Shown here: positions 4,269-11,186 of the stretch, one piece after another | Numbering within the stretch: the stretch's first letter is position 1 | Layout of the letters: each line of letters begins with the position of its first letter | Assembly (NCBI GenBank): GCA_035720945.1 | Contig: DASTNK010000045.1 | Location: forward strand, 1 to 11,186 | From: SCQX01 sp035720945 | GTDB lineage: Bacteria; Pseudomonadota; Gammaproteobacteria; Burkholderiales; Burkholderiaceae_B | Reading direction: 5' to 3' | Length of the DNA stretch: 11,186 bases | Made by a program: the position numbers and the translations under genes | Notes under the pieces: generated by a model | The model's input: only the letters and a program-made list of their open reading frames with translations | Databases searched by the model: none | Told to the model about the DNA's origin: nothing

Positions 4269-7054
4269 ACGCGCGCCCGATTCTCGCCTGGCTGGACGAA
4301 CGCGTCGAGCGCGCGCGGCACTTGTGCCTGGATTCGCGTCGTATCGAGCCTGGCGATGTGTTCATCGCCTGCCCGGGCCAGACTTCGGATGGTCGGCTCT
4401 ATTTGCGGCAAGCGGCCGATCGTGGCGCTGCGGCCATCGTCATGCAGGACGGGTGGGACGGCGCGCGGCCGGGAATTCCCGTGCTGGAAGTCGAGGGGCT
4501 GGCTCGGATGCTGGGTGAGATCGCCGATGAATGGTACGGCCAACCCTCGGCCGCCATGACGGTGATTGCCATCACGGGCACGAATGGCAAGACGTCGACC
4601 GCGCAATGGCTGGCCGCGGCGCTGAGCGCGCAAGGAATCCCCTGTGGCGCCGTGGGAACCCTGGGTGTGACGCGGCCCGACGGGTCGATGTCCGACGGGG
4701 CGCTGACCACCCCTGATGTCCTGTCTGTGCATCGCACACTCGCGCTGCTGCGTAACGCGGGCGCGACAGCGGTGGCGATCGAGGCCTCGTCCATCGGGCT
4801 CGACCAGGGGCGTCTGGACCACGTGCGCGTGGTGGTGGCGGGTTTCACCAATCTGACGCGGGACCATCTGGACTATCACGGCACGATCGAGAAATACCGC
4901 GAAGCCAAGTTCTCGCTGTTTGGCCGATCCGGGTTGCAACTTGCCGTCGTCAATGTGGACGACGCCGCCGGGCGCGACTTGTTGACGCGATACCCGGATC
5001 TGCCGGTGCTGCGGTACTCGGTCGATGCGCACCGGGAGAGCGATATCCGCGCCGTGGACATCCACACCGGCGCGTACGGGTTGATTTTCAATCTGGCTTT
5101 TCCGGAAGGAACCGCGCGGATCGTGACCCGGCAGCTAGGGCTGCACAATGTGTCGAATCTCCTGCTGGTGGCGGGCGTTCTTCACCACATGGGGTGGGAT
5201 CTCGCCCGCATCGCCGCCGCGTTGGCCGCGCTTGAACCGGTGCCTGGCCGTCTCGAAATCATTGCTCCCCGTGTGTCCGTCGATGCGCGGCGCGGCGCTG
5301 TGCTGGTCGTGGCCGACTATGCCCATACCCCCGATGCGCTCGAGCGAGCCCTGACCGCTCTGCGTCCGGCCGCTGCGCAGCGTGGCGGCGAATTGGTTTG
5401 CGTGTTTGGTTGCGGCGGGGATCGCGACAGCGGCAAGCGCCCCATGATGGGGCGGATCGCCGCGACGCTGGCCGATAGGGTGGTCGTGACCAATGACAAC
5501 CCCCGCACCGAAGATCCGCGAGTCATTGCCGAACAGATCGTTGCCGGCATGGCGTCCGCGCCCGGGATCGAACTCGATCGCGCCCGGGCCATTCTTTCAA
5601 CGGTCTGGGCGGTGGCGGATCAGGACATCGTGCTGCTCGCCGGGAAAGGCCACGAGACCTACCAGGAATTCAATGGCGGGCGTGTACCCTTTGATGATCG
5701 AGAATGGGCCGCTTTCGCGCTGGCCTGGCGGGGCGCGACGCATTCCGTCTCGACGGATTCCCGCAGGATCGAGCCCGGGCAGTGGTTCGTGGCGCTCCAG
5801 GGCGACAACTTCGACGGGCATGATTACCTTGCTCAAGTGGCGTCTGCGGGCGCCTGCGCCGCGGTTGTCGCGCGCCGCGACCCGTCGGTCGGCCTGCCGC
5901 AATTCATGCTGGGTGACACACGCGCGGCGTTGATTCATATCGGTGCGGCCTGGCGCGCCCATCACGACTTGCCGGTGGTCGGCGTCACGGGAAGCAACGG
6001 CAAAACCACCACCAAAGAAATGATCGCAGCGGCCGTGCGCGCCTGGCTGGGCGGTGATGCCGTTCTCGCCACGCAAGGCAACATGAACAACGACATCGGA
6101 GTGCCGCTCATGCTCATGCGCTTGAGTGGTGCGCATCGCGTGGCGGTGTTCGAACTGGGTATGAATCACCCGGGCGAGATCAGCGTGCTGGCGGATATGG
6201 CGCGGCCCACGGTGGCCCTGGTCAACAACGCCCAACGGGAGCATCAGGAATTCATGCATACGGTGGAAGCCGTCGCGCGTGAGAACGGTGGTGTGATAAA
6301 TGCGCTGCCGGACGCTGGCGTTGCGGTGTATCCGGGTGACGATGTGTTTGCGCCGTTGTGGCGCGAGTTGGCGGCGTCGCGCGCCGTGGTGCGGTTCGGG
6401 CTTGGCACCGAGTGCGAGGTTCGGGCCGAGGAGATTCACGCGGGTGTGCTGGGCACGTCGTGCAAAGTGTGCACTCCCTGGGGCGACGGCATATTGTCGT
6501 TGCCTGTTCCCGGCCTGCATAACCTGCGCAACGCGCTGGCCGCGATTGCGTGCGCGGGCGCGGTGGGCGCTCCGTTGGATGCGATGCTGCGTGGACTGGC
6601 GGCATTCACGGCCGTCCGGGGGCGGATGATGCCCCGGCCCCTGGGTGATGGGCTGCAATTGATCGACGACACGTACAACGCGAATCCGGATTCGGTCCGA
6701 GCGGCGATCGATGTTCTGGCTGGTTTGCGGGGCAGGAAAATCCTGGTGTTGGGCGATATGGCCGAAGTCGGTCAGGACGGCCCGGCGCTGCACGCCGAAG
6801 CGGGCGCCTACGCGAATGAGCGGGGTATCGATACGCTGCTCACCTTCGGGCCGGCCGCCGCGCATGCGTCCCGAGCCTTCGGGTCGGGGGCCCACGCGTT
6901 CGATTCGATCGATGCCCTGGTGACGCACCTTGGCAGTCTTGGACGGGCGAACATTCTGGTGAAGGGATCCCGCAGCACACGCATGGAGCGTGTGGTCCAG
7001 GCGTTGGAGAAAAAAATGATGGAAAAGGGCGGGGGAGGCCGACATGCTGCTTGA
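4265..7054 (+). CDS. murEF: Fused MurE-MurF: UDP-MurNAc-tripeptide and pentapeptide ligase
   Basis: This single 929-residue frame encodes two consecutive cytoplasmic ATP-dependent Mur ligases. Residues 1 to about 489 are MurE, which adds meso-diaminopimelate to UDP-MurNAc-L-Ala-D-Glu: ATP loop GTNGKTS (105-111), TNLTRDHLDYHG (195-206), the lysine of YREAKFSLF (Lys215, probably carbamylated), the diaminopimelate-selecting DNPR (411-414) and GKGHE (460-464). Residues from about 493 are MurF, which adds D-Ala-D-Ala: GSNGKTTTK (576-584), GNMNNDIGVPL (605-615), DDTYNANPDS (801-810), LGDMAEVG (829-836) and KGSRSTRMERV (900-910). Almost no linker joins them, and MurF lacks part of its usual N-terminus. 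No in-frame stop or frameshift is seen at the junction (about nt 5730-5745). The ATG at 4265 overlaps the ftsI stop and has AAGGTG 5 nt upstream. Such fusions are known, by recall, in Bordetella. It overlaps mraY by 11 nt. Confidence 0.96.
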   Translation: MNARPILAWLDERVERARHLCLDSRRIEPGDVFIACPGQTSDGRLYLRQAADRGAAAIVMQDGWDGARPGIPVLEVEGLARMLGEIADEWYGQPSAAMTVIAITGTNGKTSTAQWLAAALSAQGIPCGAVGTLGVTRPDGSMSDGALTTPDVLSVHRTLALLRNAGATAVAIEASSIGLDQGRLDHVRVVVAGFTNLTRDHLDYHGTIEKYREAKFSLFGRSGLQLAVVNVDDAAGRDLLTRYPDLPVLRYSVDAHRESDIRAVDIHTGAYGLIFNLAFPEGTARIVTRQLGLHNVSNLLLVAGVLHHMGWDLARIAAALAALEPVPGRLEIIAPRVSVDARRGAVLVVADYAHTPDALERALTALRPAAAQRGGELVCVFGCGGDRDSGKRPMMGRIAATLADRVVVTNDNPRTEDPRVIAEQIVAGMASAPGIELDRARAILSTVWAVADQDIVLLAGKGHETYQEFNGGRVPFDDREWAAFALAWRGATHSVSTDSRRIEPGQWFVALQGDNFDGHDYLAQVASAGACAAVVARRDPSVGLPQFMLGDTRAALIHIGAAWRAHHDLPVVGVTGSNGKTTTKEMIAAAVRAWLGGDAVLATQGNMNNDIGVPLMLMRLSGAHRVAVFELGMNHPGEISVLADMARPTVALVNNAQREHQEFMHTVEAVARENGGVINALPDAGVAVYPGDDVFAPLWRELAASRAVVRFGLGTECEVRAEEIHAGVLGTSCKVCTPWGDGILSLPVPGLHNLRNALAAIACAGAVGAPLDAMLRGLAAFTAVRGRMMPRPLGDGLQLIDDTYNANPDSVRAAIDVLAGLRGRKILVLGDMAEVGQDGPALHAEAGAYANERGIDTLLTFGPAAAHASRAFGSGAHAFDSIDALVTHLGSLGRANILVKGSRSTRMERVVQALEKKMMEKGGGGRHAA
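7034..7038 (+). promoter_or_regulatory. Shine-Dalgarno of mraY inside murEF
   Basis: GGAGG, within a longer G-rich run, ends 5 nt before the ATG at 7044. It decides the mraY start and so an 11-nt overlap with the murEF end. In the other frame the same bases encode the glycine-rich tail of MurF (GGGGR). Confidence 0.8.
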
Positions 7055-8216
7055 ACTGGCCCGGTGGCTGTCGGATGCCCACATTCGCGCTTTCGGCGTA
7101 TTCGAATACATCACGTTCAGGGCTTTGTTGGCGTGCGGCACCTCGTTGTTCATCGGGCTGCTCGCGGGGCCGCGCGTGATACGTAAACTGACGGAGCTGA
7201 AGATTGGTCAGGCCGTGCGCGCCTATGGTCCGGAGTCCCATCTGCAGAAAACCGGCACGCCGACCATGGGAGGCGTTCTCATCCTGATTTCCATCGGGGT
7301 CAGCACGTTGTTGTGGGCGGATTGGACCAACCGGTTCGTGTGGGTGGTGTTGCTGGTCACCTTCGGGTTTGGCTGGATCGGCTGGGCCGATGACTACAAG
7401 AAGGTGGTCAATCGCGACCCGGAGGGCATGCGCGCGCGAACGAAATTCTTCTGGCAGGCGCTCATCGGTATCGTGGCGGCGGTGTATCTGGCGTTTGCCG
7501 TGTCCGTGCCGGCCAATGCCGATCTTTGGCCGCTGTTTCGCGACTGGGTCCTGAGCGGGCTGTCCATGCCCTTGCCCAGGCGTGCCGACCTGATCGTGCC
7601 ATTCTTCAAGAGTGTGAGTTACCCGCTGGGTGTGTTCGGTTTCGTCGCGTTGACCTGGCTGGTGATCGTGGGGGCCAGCAACGCGGTGAATCTGACCGAC
7701 GGCCTTGATGGGTTGGCCATCATGCCAACCGTCATGGTGGGGAGCGCGCTGGGCATTTTCGCCTATGTCGTGGGGCGTGTGGATTATTCCAAGTATCTGC
7801 TGTTCCCCTATATTCCGGGCGCGTCCGAGCTCATGGTGCTGTGTGCGGCCATCGCGGGTTCGGGGCTTGCGTTCCTTTGGTTCAACGCCTATCCGGCCCA
7901 GGTGTTCATGGGCGATGTCGGCGCGTTGGCGCTTGGCGGAGCGTTGGGAACCATCGCCGTGATCGTGCGTCAGGAAATCGTGTTCTTCATCATGGGCGGG
8001 GTGTTCGTGGCCGAGACGCTGTCCGTGATGCTGCAGGTAACGTACTTCAAGTACACGAAAAAACGGTATGGGCAGGGCCGGCGCATTTTGCGCATGGCAC
8101 CTCTGCACCATCACTTCGAGGTCGGTGGTTGGAAGGAGACCCAGGTGGTGGTGCGTTTCTGGATCATCAGCATGATGCTGGTACTTGTGGGTCTTGCGAC
8201 TCTTAAATTGCGATGA
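7044..8216 (+). CDS. mraY: Phospho-N-acetylmuramoyl-pentapeptide transferase MraY
   Basis: MraY is the polytopic inner-membrane enzyme that transfers phospho-MurNAc-pentapeptide from UDP to undecaprenyl phosphate, making lipid I. The 390-residue protein contains the family signatures: GTPTMGG (71-77), the aspartate pair in WADDYKK (Asp116 and Asp117), NLTDGLDG (216-223), FNAYPAQVFMGDVG (280-293) with Asp291, and PLHHHFE (353-359). About ten hydrophobic segments are spread along it. It is some 30 residues longer than the E. coli enzyme (360), with extra sequence around residues 155-192 between membrane segments; by recall this is usual in betaproteobacteria. The start is set by a strong GGAGG inside murEF. 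It follows the ligase that makes its substrate and overlaps murD by 4 nt. Confidence 0.97.
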   Translation: MLLELARWLSDAHIRAFGVFEYITFRALLACGTSLFIGLLAGPRVIRKLTELKIGQAVRAYGPESHLQKTGTPTMGGVLILISIGVSTLLWADWTNRFVWVVLLVTFGFGWIGWADDYKKVVNRDPEGMRARTKFFWQALIGIVAAVYLAFAVSVPANADLWPLFRDWVLSGLSMPLPRRADLIVPFFKSVSYPLGVFGFVALTWLVIVGASNAVNLTDGLDGLAIMPTVMVGSALGIFAYVVGRVDYSKYLLFPYIPGASELMVLCAAIAGSGLAFLWFNAYPAQVFMGDVGALALGGALGTIAVIVRQEIVFFIMGGVFVAETLSVMLQVTYFKYTKKRYGQGRRILRMAPLHHHFEVGGWKETQVVVRFWIISMMLVLVGLATLKLR

Positions 8217-9742
8217 ACGCGATGTCTTTTCCTTCGGTGGGCGCTGGCGACCTGACCCTGATCCTGGGGCTGGGGGAAACCGGTTTGGCGGCGGCACGCT
8301 GGTGTCTGACCCATGGGGCGCGGTTGCGCGTCCTGGATACGCGCCTCAAGCCGGCCGGTGTGGACGCTCTGAAAGCGGAGCCAGGCGCTGGCGGCATCGA
8401 TTTCCGCCTTGGCCCCGACGCCGTGTCGGCCGACGCCCTGGAGGGGGCGGTCAGGGTGGTGCTCAGTCCCGGGCTCTCTCCCTTGCAGGAGCCGGTGAAA
8501 TCGTTTCTGGCCCGGGCGGTTGAACGAAATGTCGAGGTCGTGGGGGAAATCGAACTCTTCGCCCGCGCGCTGACTGACATGGCGGCTCACGGTTACGCAC
8601 CCAAGGTGCTGGCCGTGACGGGCACCAATGGCAAGACCACCGTCACGGCGTTGACGCGGCATCTGGTCGAGGCTGGCGGCTTGTCCGCCCGCGCCGCCGG
8701 CAATATCAGCCCCGCGGCGCTGGCGGCCCTGGCCGATGCCTTGGCATCGGGAAACCTGCCGGATGTGTGGGTTCTCGAGCTATCGAGCTTCCAGCTCGAA
8801 ACCACGACAAGCCTGGTGCCCGATGCCGCGACAGTCTTGAATCTGACCCAGGACCATCTGGATTGGCATGGCTCGATGCAAGCGTACGGCGCGGCGAAGG
8901 CGCGGTTGGCGGCCATGGCGAAAGTGGCCATCATCAATCGCGACGATCCATTGGTCGCGGCGATGGTGCCTGACACCCGGGGGCGGGATGTGCGTACGTT
9001 TGGCGTGGGCGAGCCGTCGTGTTGTGGCGACATGGGCATCGAGAACAGCCATGGCGTGGCCTGGCTGGCCGCCTCGGAGGTCAACGACTTTGATCTCCCG
9101 GTTCGGCCGTCGCGGCGCAAGAAGAATGAGGCGGAGCCAGCGCGCGATGAGGGGCGTATGGTGCGGTTGATGCCTCTTGACGCATTGCGCATCCGGGGCA
9201 TGCATAACGCCATGAATGCGCTGGCCGCGCTCGCGTTGGCCCGTTCGCTGGGTATCGGATGGGCGGCGATGCTGCCGGCTTTGCGCGAGTATCGCGGCGA
9301 GCCGCACCGCACGGAATTCGTGCGAACCATCGAGGGTGTGGATTTCATCAACGACAGCAAGGGTACCAATGTTGGTGCGACCGTCGCCGCGCTGGAGGGC
9401 CTCGGGCGGAAAGTCGTGCTGATCGCCGGTGGCCTGGGCAAGGGCCAGGACTTTTCGCCCCTGAGCGATTCGGTGCGGCGCCATGCGCGCGCGGTCGTGC
9501 TCATCGGGCAGGACGGGCCGATCATCGGTCGGGCGTTGGCGCAGTCGGGAGTCGAACTGGCCCATGCCGAGTCGCTGGCCGAGGCCGTGAAGTGTGCCCT
9601 CGGCATGGCGCGGGAAGGGGACGCGGTGTTGCTGTCGCCTGCGTGCGCCAGCATGGACATGTTCCGCAATTATCGCCACCGTGGCACTTCGTTCGTCGAA
9701 GAGGTGCAAGCCCTGGCTCTCGACAGAGGGGAGATGGCATGA
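8213..9742 (+). CDS. murD: UDP-MurNAc-L-alanine:D-glutamate ligase MurD
   Basis: MurD is the cytoplasmic ligase that adds D-glutamate to UDP-MurNAc-L-Ala, one step before MurE. The 509-residue protein shows an N-terminal nucleotide-sugar domain with LGLGETGLAAARW (18-30), the ATP loop GTNGKTT (137-143), LELSSFQLE (188-196), NLTQDHLDWHG (210-220), RGMHNAMNALAA (328-339), NDSKGTN (380-386), GGLGKGQDF (406-414) and the C-terminal SPACASMDMF (475-484). It is about 70 residues longer than E. coli MurD (438); a lysine- and arginine-rich stretch at 297-315 looks like a surface insertion between central-domain strands. The ATG at 8213 overlaps the mraY stop (ATGA) but lacks a clear Shine-Dalgarno, so translation probably depends on coupling. 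Met4 (8222) is a possible alternative start. Confidence 0.96.
   Translation: MNAMSFPSVGAGDLTLILGLGETGLAAARWCLTHGARLRVLDTRLKPAGVDALKAEPGAGGIDFRLGPDAVSADALEGAVRVVLSPGLSPLQEPVKSFLARAVERNVEVVGEIELFARALTDMAAHGYAPKVLAVTGTNGKTTVTALTRHLVEAGGLSARAAGNISPAALAALADALASGNLPDVWVLELSSFQLETTTSLVPDAATVLNLTQDHLDWHGSMQAYGAAKARLAAMAKVAIINRDDPLVAAMVPDTRGRDVRTFGVGEPSCCGDMGIENSHGVAWLAASEVNDFDLPVRPSRRKKNEAEPARDEGRMVRLMPLDALRIRGMHNAMNALAALALARSLGIGWAAMLPALREYRGEPHRTEFVRTIEGVDFINDSKGTNVGATVAALEGLGRKVVLIAGGLGKGQDFSPLSDSVRRHARAVVLIGQDGPIIGRALAQSGVELAHAESLAEAVKCALGMAREGDAVLLSPACASMDMFRNYRHRGTSFVEEVQALALDRGEMA
9726..9733 (+). promoter_or_regulatory. Shine-Dalgarno of ftsW
   Basis: GAGGGGAG lies 5 nt before the ATG at 9739, within the end of murD. 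It supports this start over any in-frame codon further upstream inside murD. Confidence 0.8.
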
Positions 9743-10932
9743 GCCTGTTCGCGGACCTGACATCCAGCGTCAATGCCGTTCGTCCCGGGCGCACGACAAT
9801 GCGCGGCTTTGACCTTCCCTTGGTCATTTGCGCCAGCACGCTGGTGTTGTTCGGTTTGCTCATGGTGTATTCGGCGTCCATTGGCCTCGCGGATGGCCCG
9901 CGCTATTCGAGCTATGGACGGTTCTATTTCGTGGGTCGGCATGCCGCCTTCATCACCGTGGGCCTGGTTTGCGCGGCGATCACCGCTAGCGTTCCCATGA
10001 GCGTCTGGGAGCGATTGTCCGTGCCGATCTTCCTGTGCGGCATGATGCTGTTGCTGGTTGTGCTGATCCCCGGCATCGGCCGTGAAGTCAATGGCTCCCG
10101 GCGCTGGCTCGGCCTGGGGCCGATCAACTTCCAACCGTCCGAGCTGATGAAGTTGGCGGTGCTGCTTTTCGCGGCCAACTACACGGTGCGAAAGCAGCAA
10201 TACATGAAGGACTTCGTCCGGGGGTTCCTGCCCATGGCTTGCGCGCTGGCAGGTGTGGGGATCGTGCTGTTGCTCGAGCCCGATCTGGGGGCGTTCATGG
10301 TGTGCGTCGCCATCGCCGTGGGTATCCTGTTCATCGGCGGCATCAACGGCAAGCTTTTCTCCACGTTGCTGAGCATCATGGTGGGCAGTTTCCTGCTGCT
10401 CATCTGGTTGTCGCCGTGGCGGCGCGAGCGTCTGTTTGTCTACCTGGACCCCTGGAACCCCGCCAACACCTATGGCAGCGCGTACCAGTTGTCGCATTCG
10501 CTGATCGCCCTTGGCCGCGGGCAATGGTTCGGCGTCGGGCTGGGCGCCAGCGTCGAGAAATTGCATTACCTGCCCGAGGCACACACCGATTTCATCGTGT
10601 CGGTCATCGGTGAGGAACTGGGTTTCGTCGGTCTGATGGGGGTCGTGTGTTTCTTCGCCTTCCTGGTCTGGCGGGGGTTCGAAATCGGTCGCCAGGCGAT
10701 CGCCATGGAGCGCATTTTCAATGGTCTGGTGGCTCAGGGCGTGGCGTTGTGGTTCGGTGTCCAGGCTTTCATCAACATCGGCGTGTGTGTGGGGCTGCTT
10801 CCCACCAAAGGGTTGACGCTTCCGTTGGTCAGCTACGGGGGTTCGAGCATCGTCATGAATCTGGTGGCCCTCGCGCTGTTGCTCCGGGTCGACTACGAAA
10901 ACCGCAATCTCATGCGGGGGCGTCGCACATGA
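9739..10932 (+). CDS. ftsW: Septal peptidoglycan glycosyltransferase FtsW
   Basis: FtsW is the SEDS-family polymerase that extends septal glycan from lipid II in complex with FtsI. The 397-residue protein (E. coli 414) has about ten hydrophobic segments. SEDS landmarks are NGSRRWLGLG (118-127), FQPSELMKL (131-139), EPDLG (180-184), YLPEAHTDFI (277-286) with the presumed catalytic Asp284, GEELG (291-295), and LPTKGLTLPLVSYGGSS (354-370). YLPEAHTDFI and the C-terminal block are nearly identical to the E. coli sequence as I recall it, and distinguish FtsW from generic SEDS proteins in this context. The frame stays open far upstream inside murD, but the true start is the ATG at 9739, with a strong ribosome site and an ATGA overlap with the murD stop. 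It overlaps murG by 4 nt. Confidence 0.97.
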   Translation: MSLFADLTSSVNAVRPGRTTMRGFDLPLVICASTLVLFGLLMVYSASIGLADGPRYSSYGRFYFVGRHAAFITVGLVCAAITASVPMSVWERLSVPIFLCGMMLLLVVLIPGIGREVNGSRRWLGLGPINFQPSELMKLAVLLFAANYTVRKQQYMKDFVRGFLPMACALAGVGIVLLLEPDLGAFMVCVAIAVGILFIGGINGKLFSTLLSIMVGSFLLLIWLSPWRRERLFVYLDPWNPANTYGSAYQLSHSLIALGRGQWFGVGLGASVEKLHYLPEAHTDFIVSVIGEELGFVGLMGVVCFFAFLVWRGFEIGRQAIAMERIFNGLVAQGVALWFGVQAFINIGVCVGLLPTKGLTLPLVSYGGSSIVMNLVALALLLRVDYENRNLMRGRRT

Positions 10933-11186
10933 ATGGCCAGACGCTGTTGATCATGGCGGGTGGAACGGGCGGACACATCATGCCGGGGCTGGCTGTGGCC
11001 CAGGAAATGCGTCGGCGCGGCTGGCGCGTGCTTTGGCTCGGCCATCCCGAGCGCATGGAAGGTCGGTTGGTGCCCGAATACGGTTTCGAGATGGAGCCTC
11101 TGCGTTTTTCCGGTGTGCGCGGCAAAGGCTGGATGGCGTTGGCGCGCTTGCCGTTGACGCTCTTCAGCGCGTGCTGGCAGGCATTC
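10929..11186 (+). CDS. murG: UDP-GlcNAc:lipid I GlcNAc transferase MurG, 3' end outside the window
   Basis: MurG is the peripheral inner-membrane glycosyltransferase that adds GlcNAc to lipid I, making lipid II. Only the first 86 codons are present, about a quarter of the usual length. They contain the glycine-rich acceptor/membrane-side loop GGTGGHIMPGLAVA (residues 11-24) with His16, WLGHPERMEGRLVPEYGF (36-53), and SGVRGKG (61-67), all in the family order. The ATG at 10929 overlaps the ftsW stop (ATGA) and follows a GGGGG run (10917-10921) by 7 nt. The next ATG (10933) is out of frame. The frame is still open at the window edge. Confidence 0.96.
   Translation, partial: MNGQTLLIMAGGTGGHIMPGLAVAQEMRRRGWRVLWLGHPERMEGRLVPEYGFEMEPLRFSGVRGKGWMALARLPLTLFSACWQAF

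Noticed and set aside
5164..5171. E. coli-type Chi octamer GCTGGTGG
   Set aside because: One copy in coding sequence is expected by chance in GC-rich DNA, and the Chi sequence of this organism is not known.
5597..7153. Long minus-strand frame (518 codons) opposite murEF, and similar long minus-strand frames opposite mraY, murD and ftsW
   Set aside because: Long antisense frames are expected in GC-rich genes with G/C third positions. Their products are rich in H, R, Q and P, lack motifs, and the + strand genes are fully recognised.
9259..9738. Upstream extension of the ftsW frame by 160 codons
   Set aside because: It runs out of frame through murD, its translation is unlike any FtsW, and a strong Shine-Dalgarno precedes the ATG at 9739.

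Overview
The window is GC-rich (strongly G/C at third codon positions) and carries the 3' part of a bacterial type A RNase P RNA gene, then the 5' two-thirds of a division and cell wall (dcw) cluster: rnpB - mraZ - rsmH - ftsL - ftsI - murE/murF (one fused gene) - mraY - murD - ftsW - murG (cut by the window end). Everything is on the + strand. Gene order, the protein sequences and above all the single-chain MurE-MurF ligase point to a betaproteobacterium of the Alcaligenaceae (Bordetella/Achromobacter type). The family placement is inference from recalled gene content, not a database result.

Layout. Positions 1-375 are the rnpB RNA without its 5' end. Positions about 376-639 hold no convincing gene, but contain two stable inverted repeats and an AT-rich tract with one weak small-ORF candidate. 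A sigma70-type promoter (640-668) runs into four head-to-tail 10-bp repeats (667-706), which match the known MraZ operator design. The last repeat also supplies the Shine-Dalgarno of mraZ. From mraZ (711) to the end of the window there is no room for a terminator: mraZ and rsmH are 8 nt apart, and every later junction overlaps by 1, 4 or 11 nt, so this looks like one translationally coupled transcription unit.

How the genes work together. MraZ is the autoregulator of the cluster. RsmH methylates 16S rRNA. The MurE-MurF fusion would carry UDP-MurNAc-dipeptide to UDP-MurNAc-pentapeptide on one polypeptide: meso-diaminopimelate addition by the N-terminal half, D-Ala-D-Ala addition by the C-terminal half. 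MurD supplies the preceding D-Glu step. MraY moves the product to undecaprenyl phosphate (lipid I) and MurG adds GlcNAc (lipid II). FtsW polymerises glycan and FtsI cross-links it at the septum, with FtsL as the activating membrane partner.

Most of the window is a conserved core locus, and I see no mobile element, CRISPR array, tRNA or unknown defence-type system. Points worth a second look are the linker-less MurE-MurF fusion, the compact promoter/operator/SD arrangement at mraZ, a perfect 9-bp hairpin beside the ftsL ribosome site, the inverted repeat after rnpB, and the lack of a recognisable GGU in the L15 region of the RNase P RNA.
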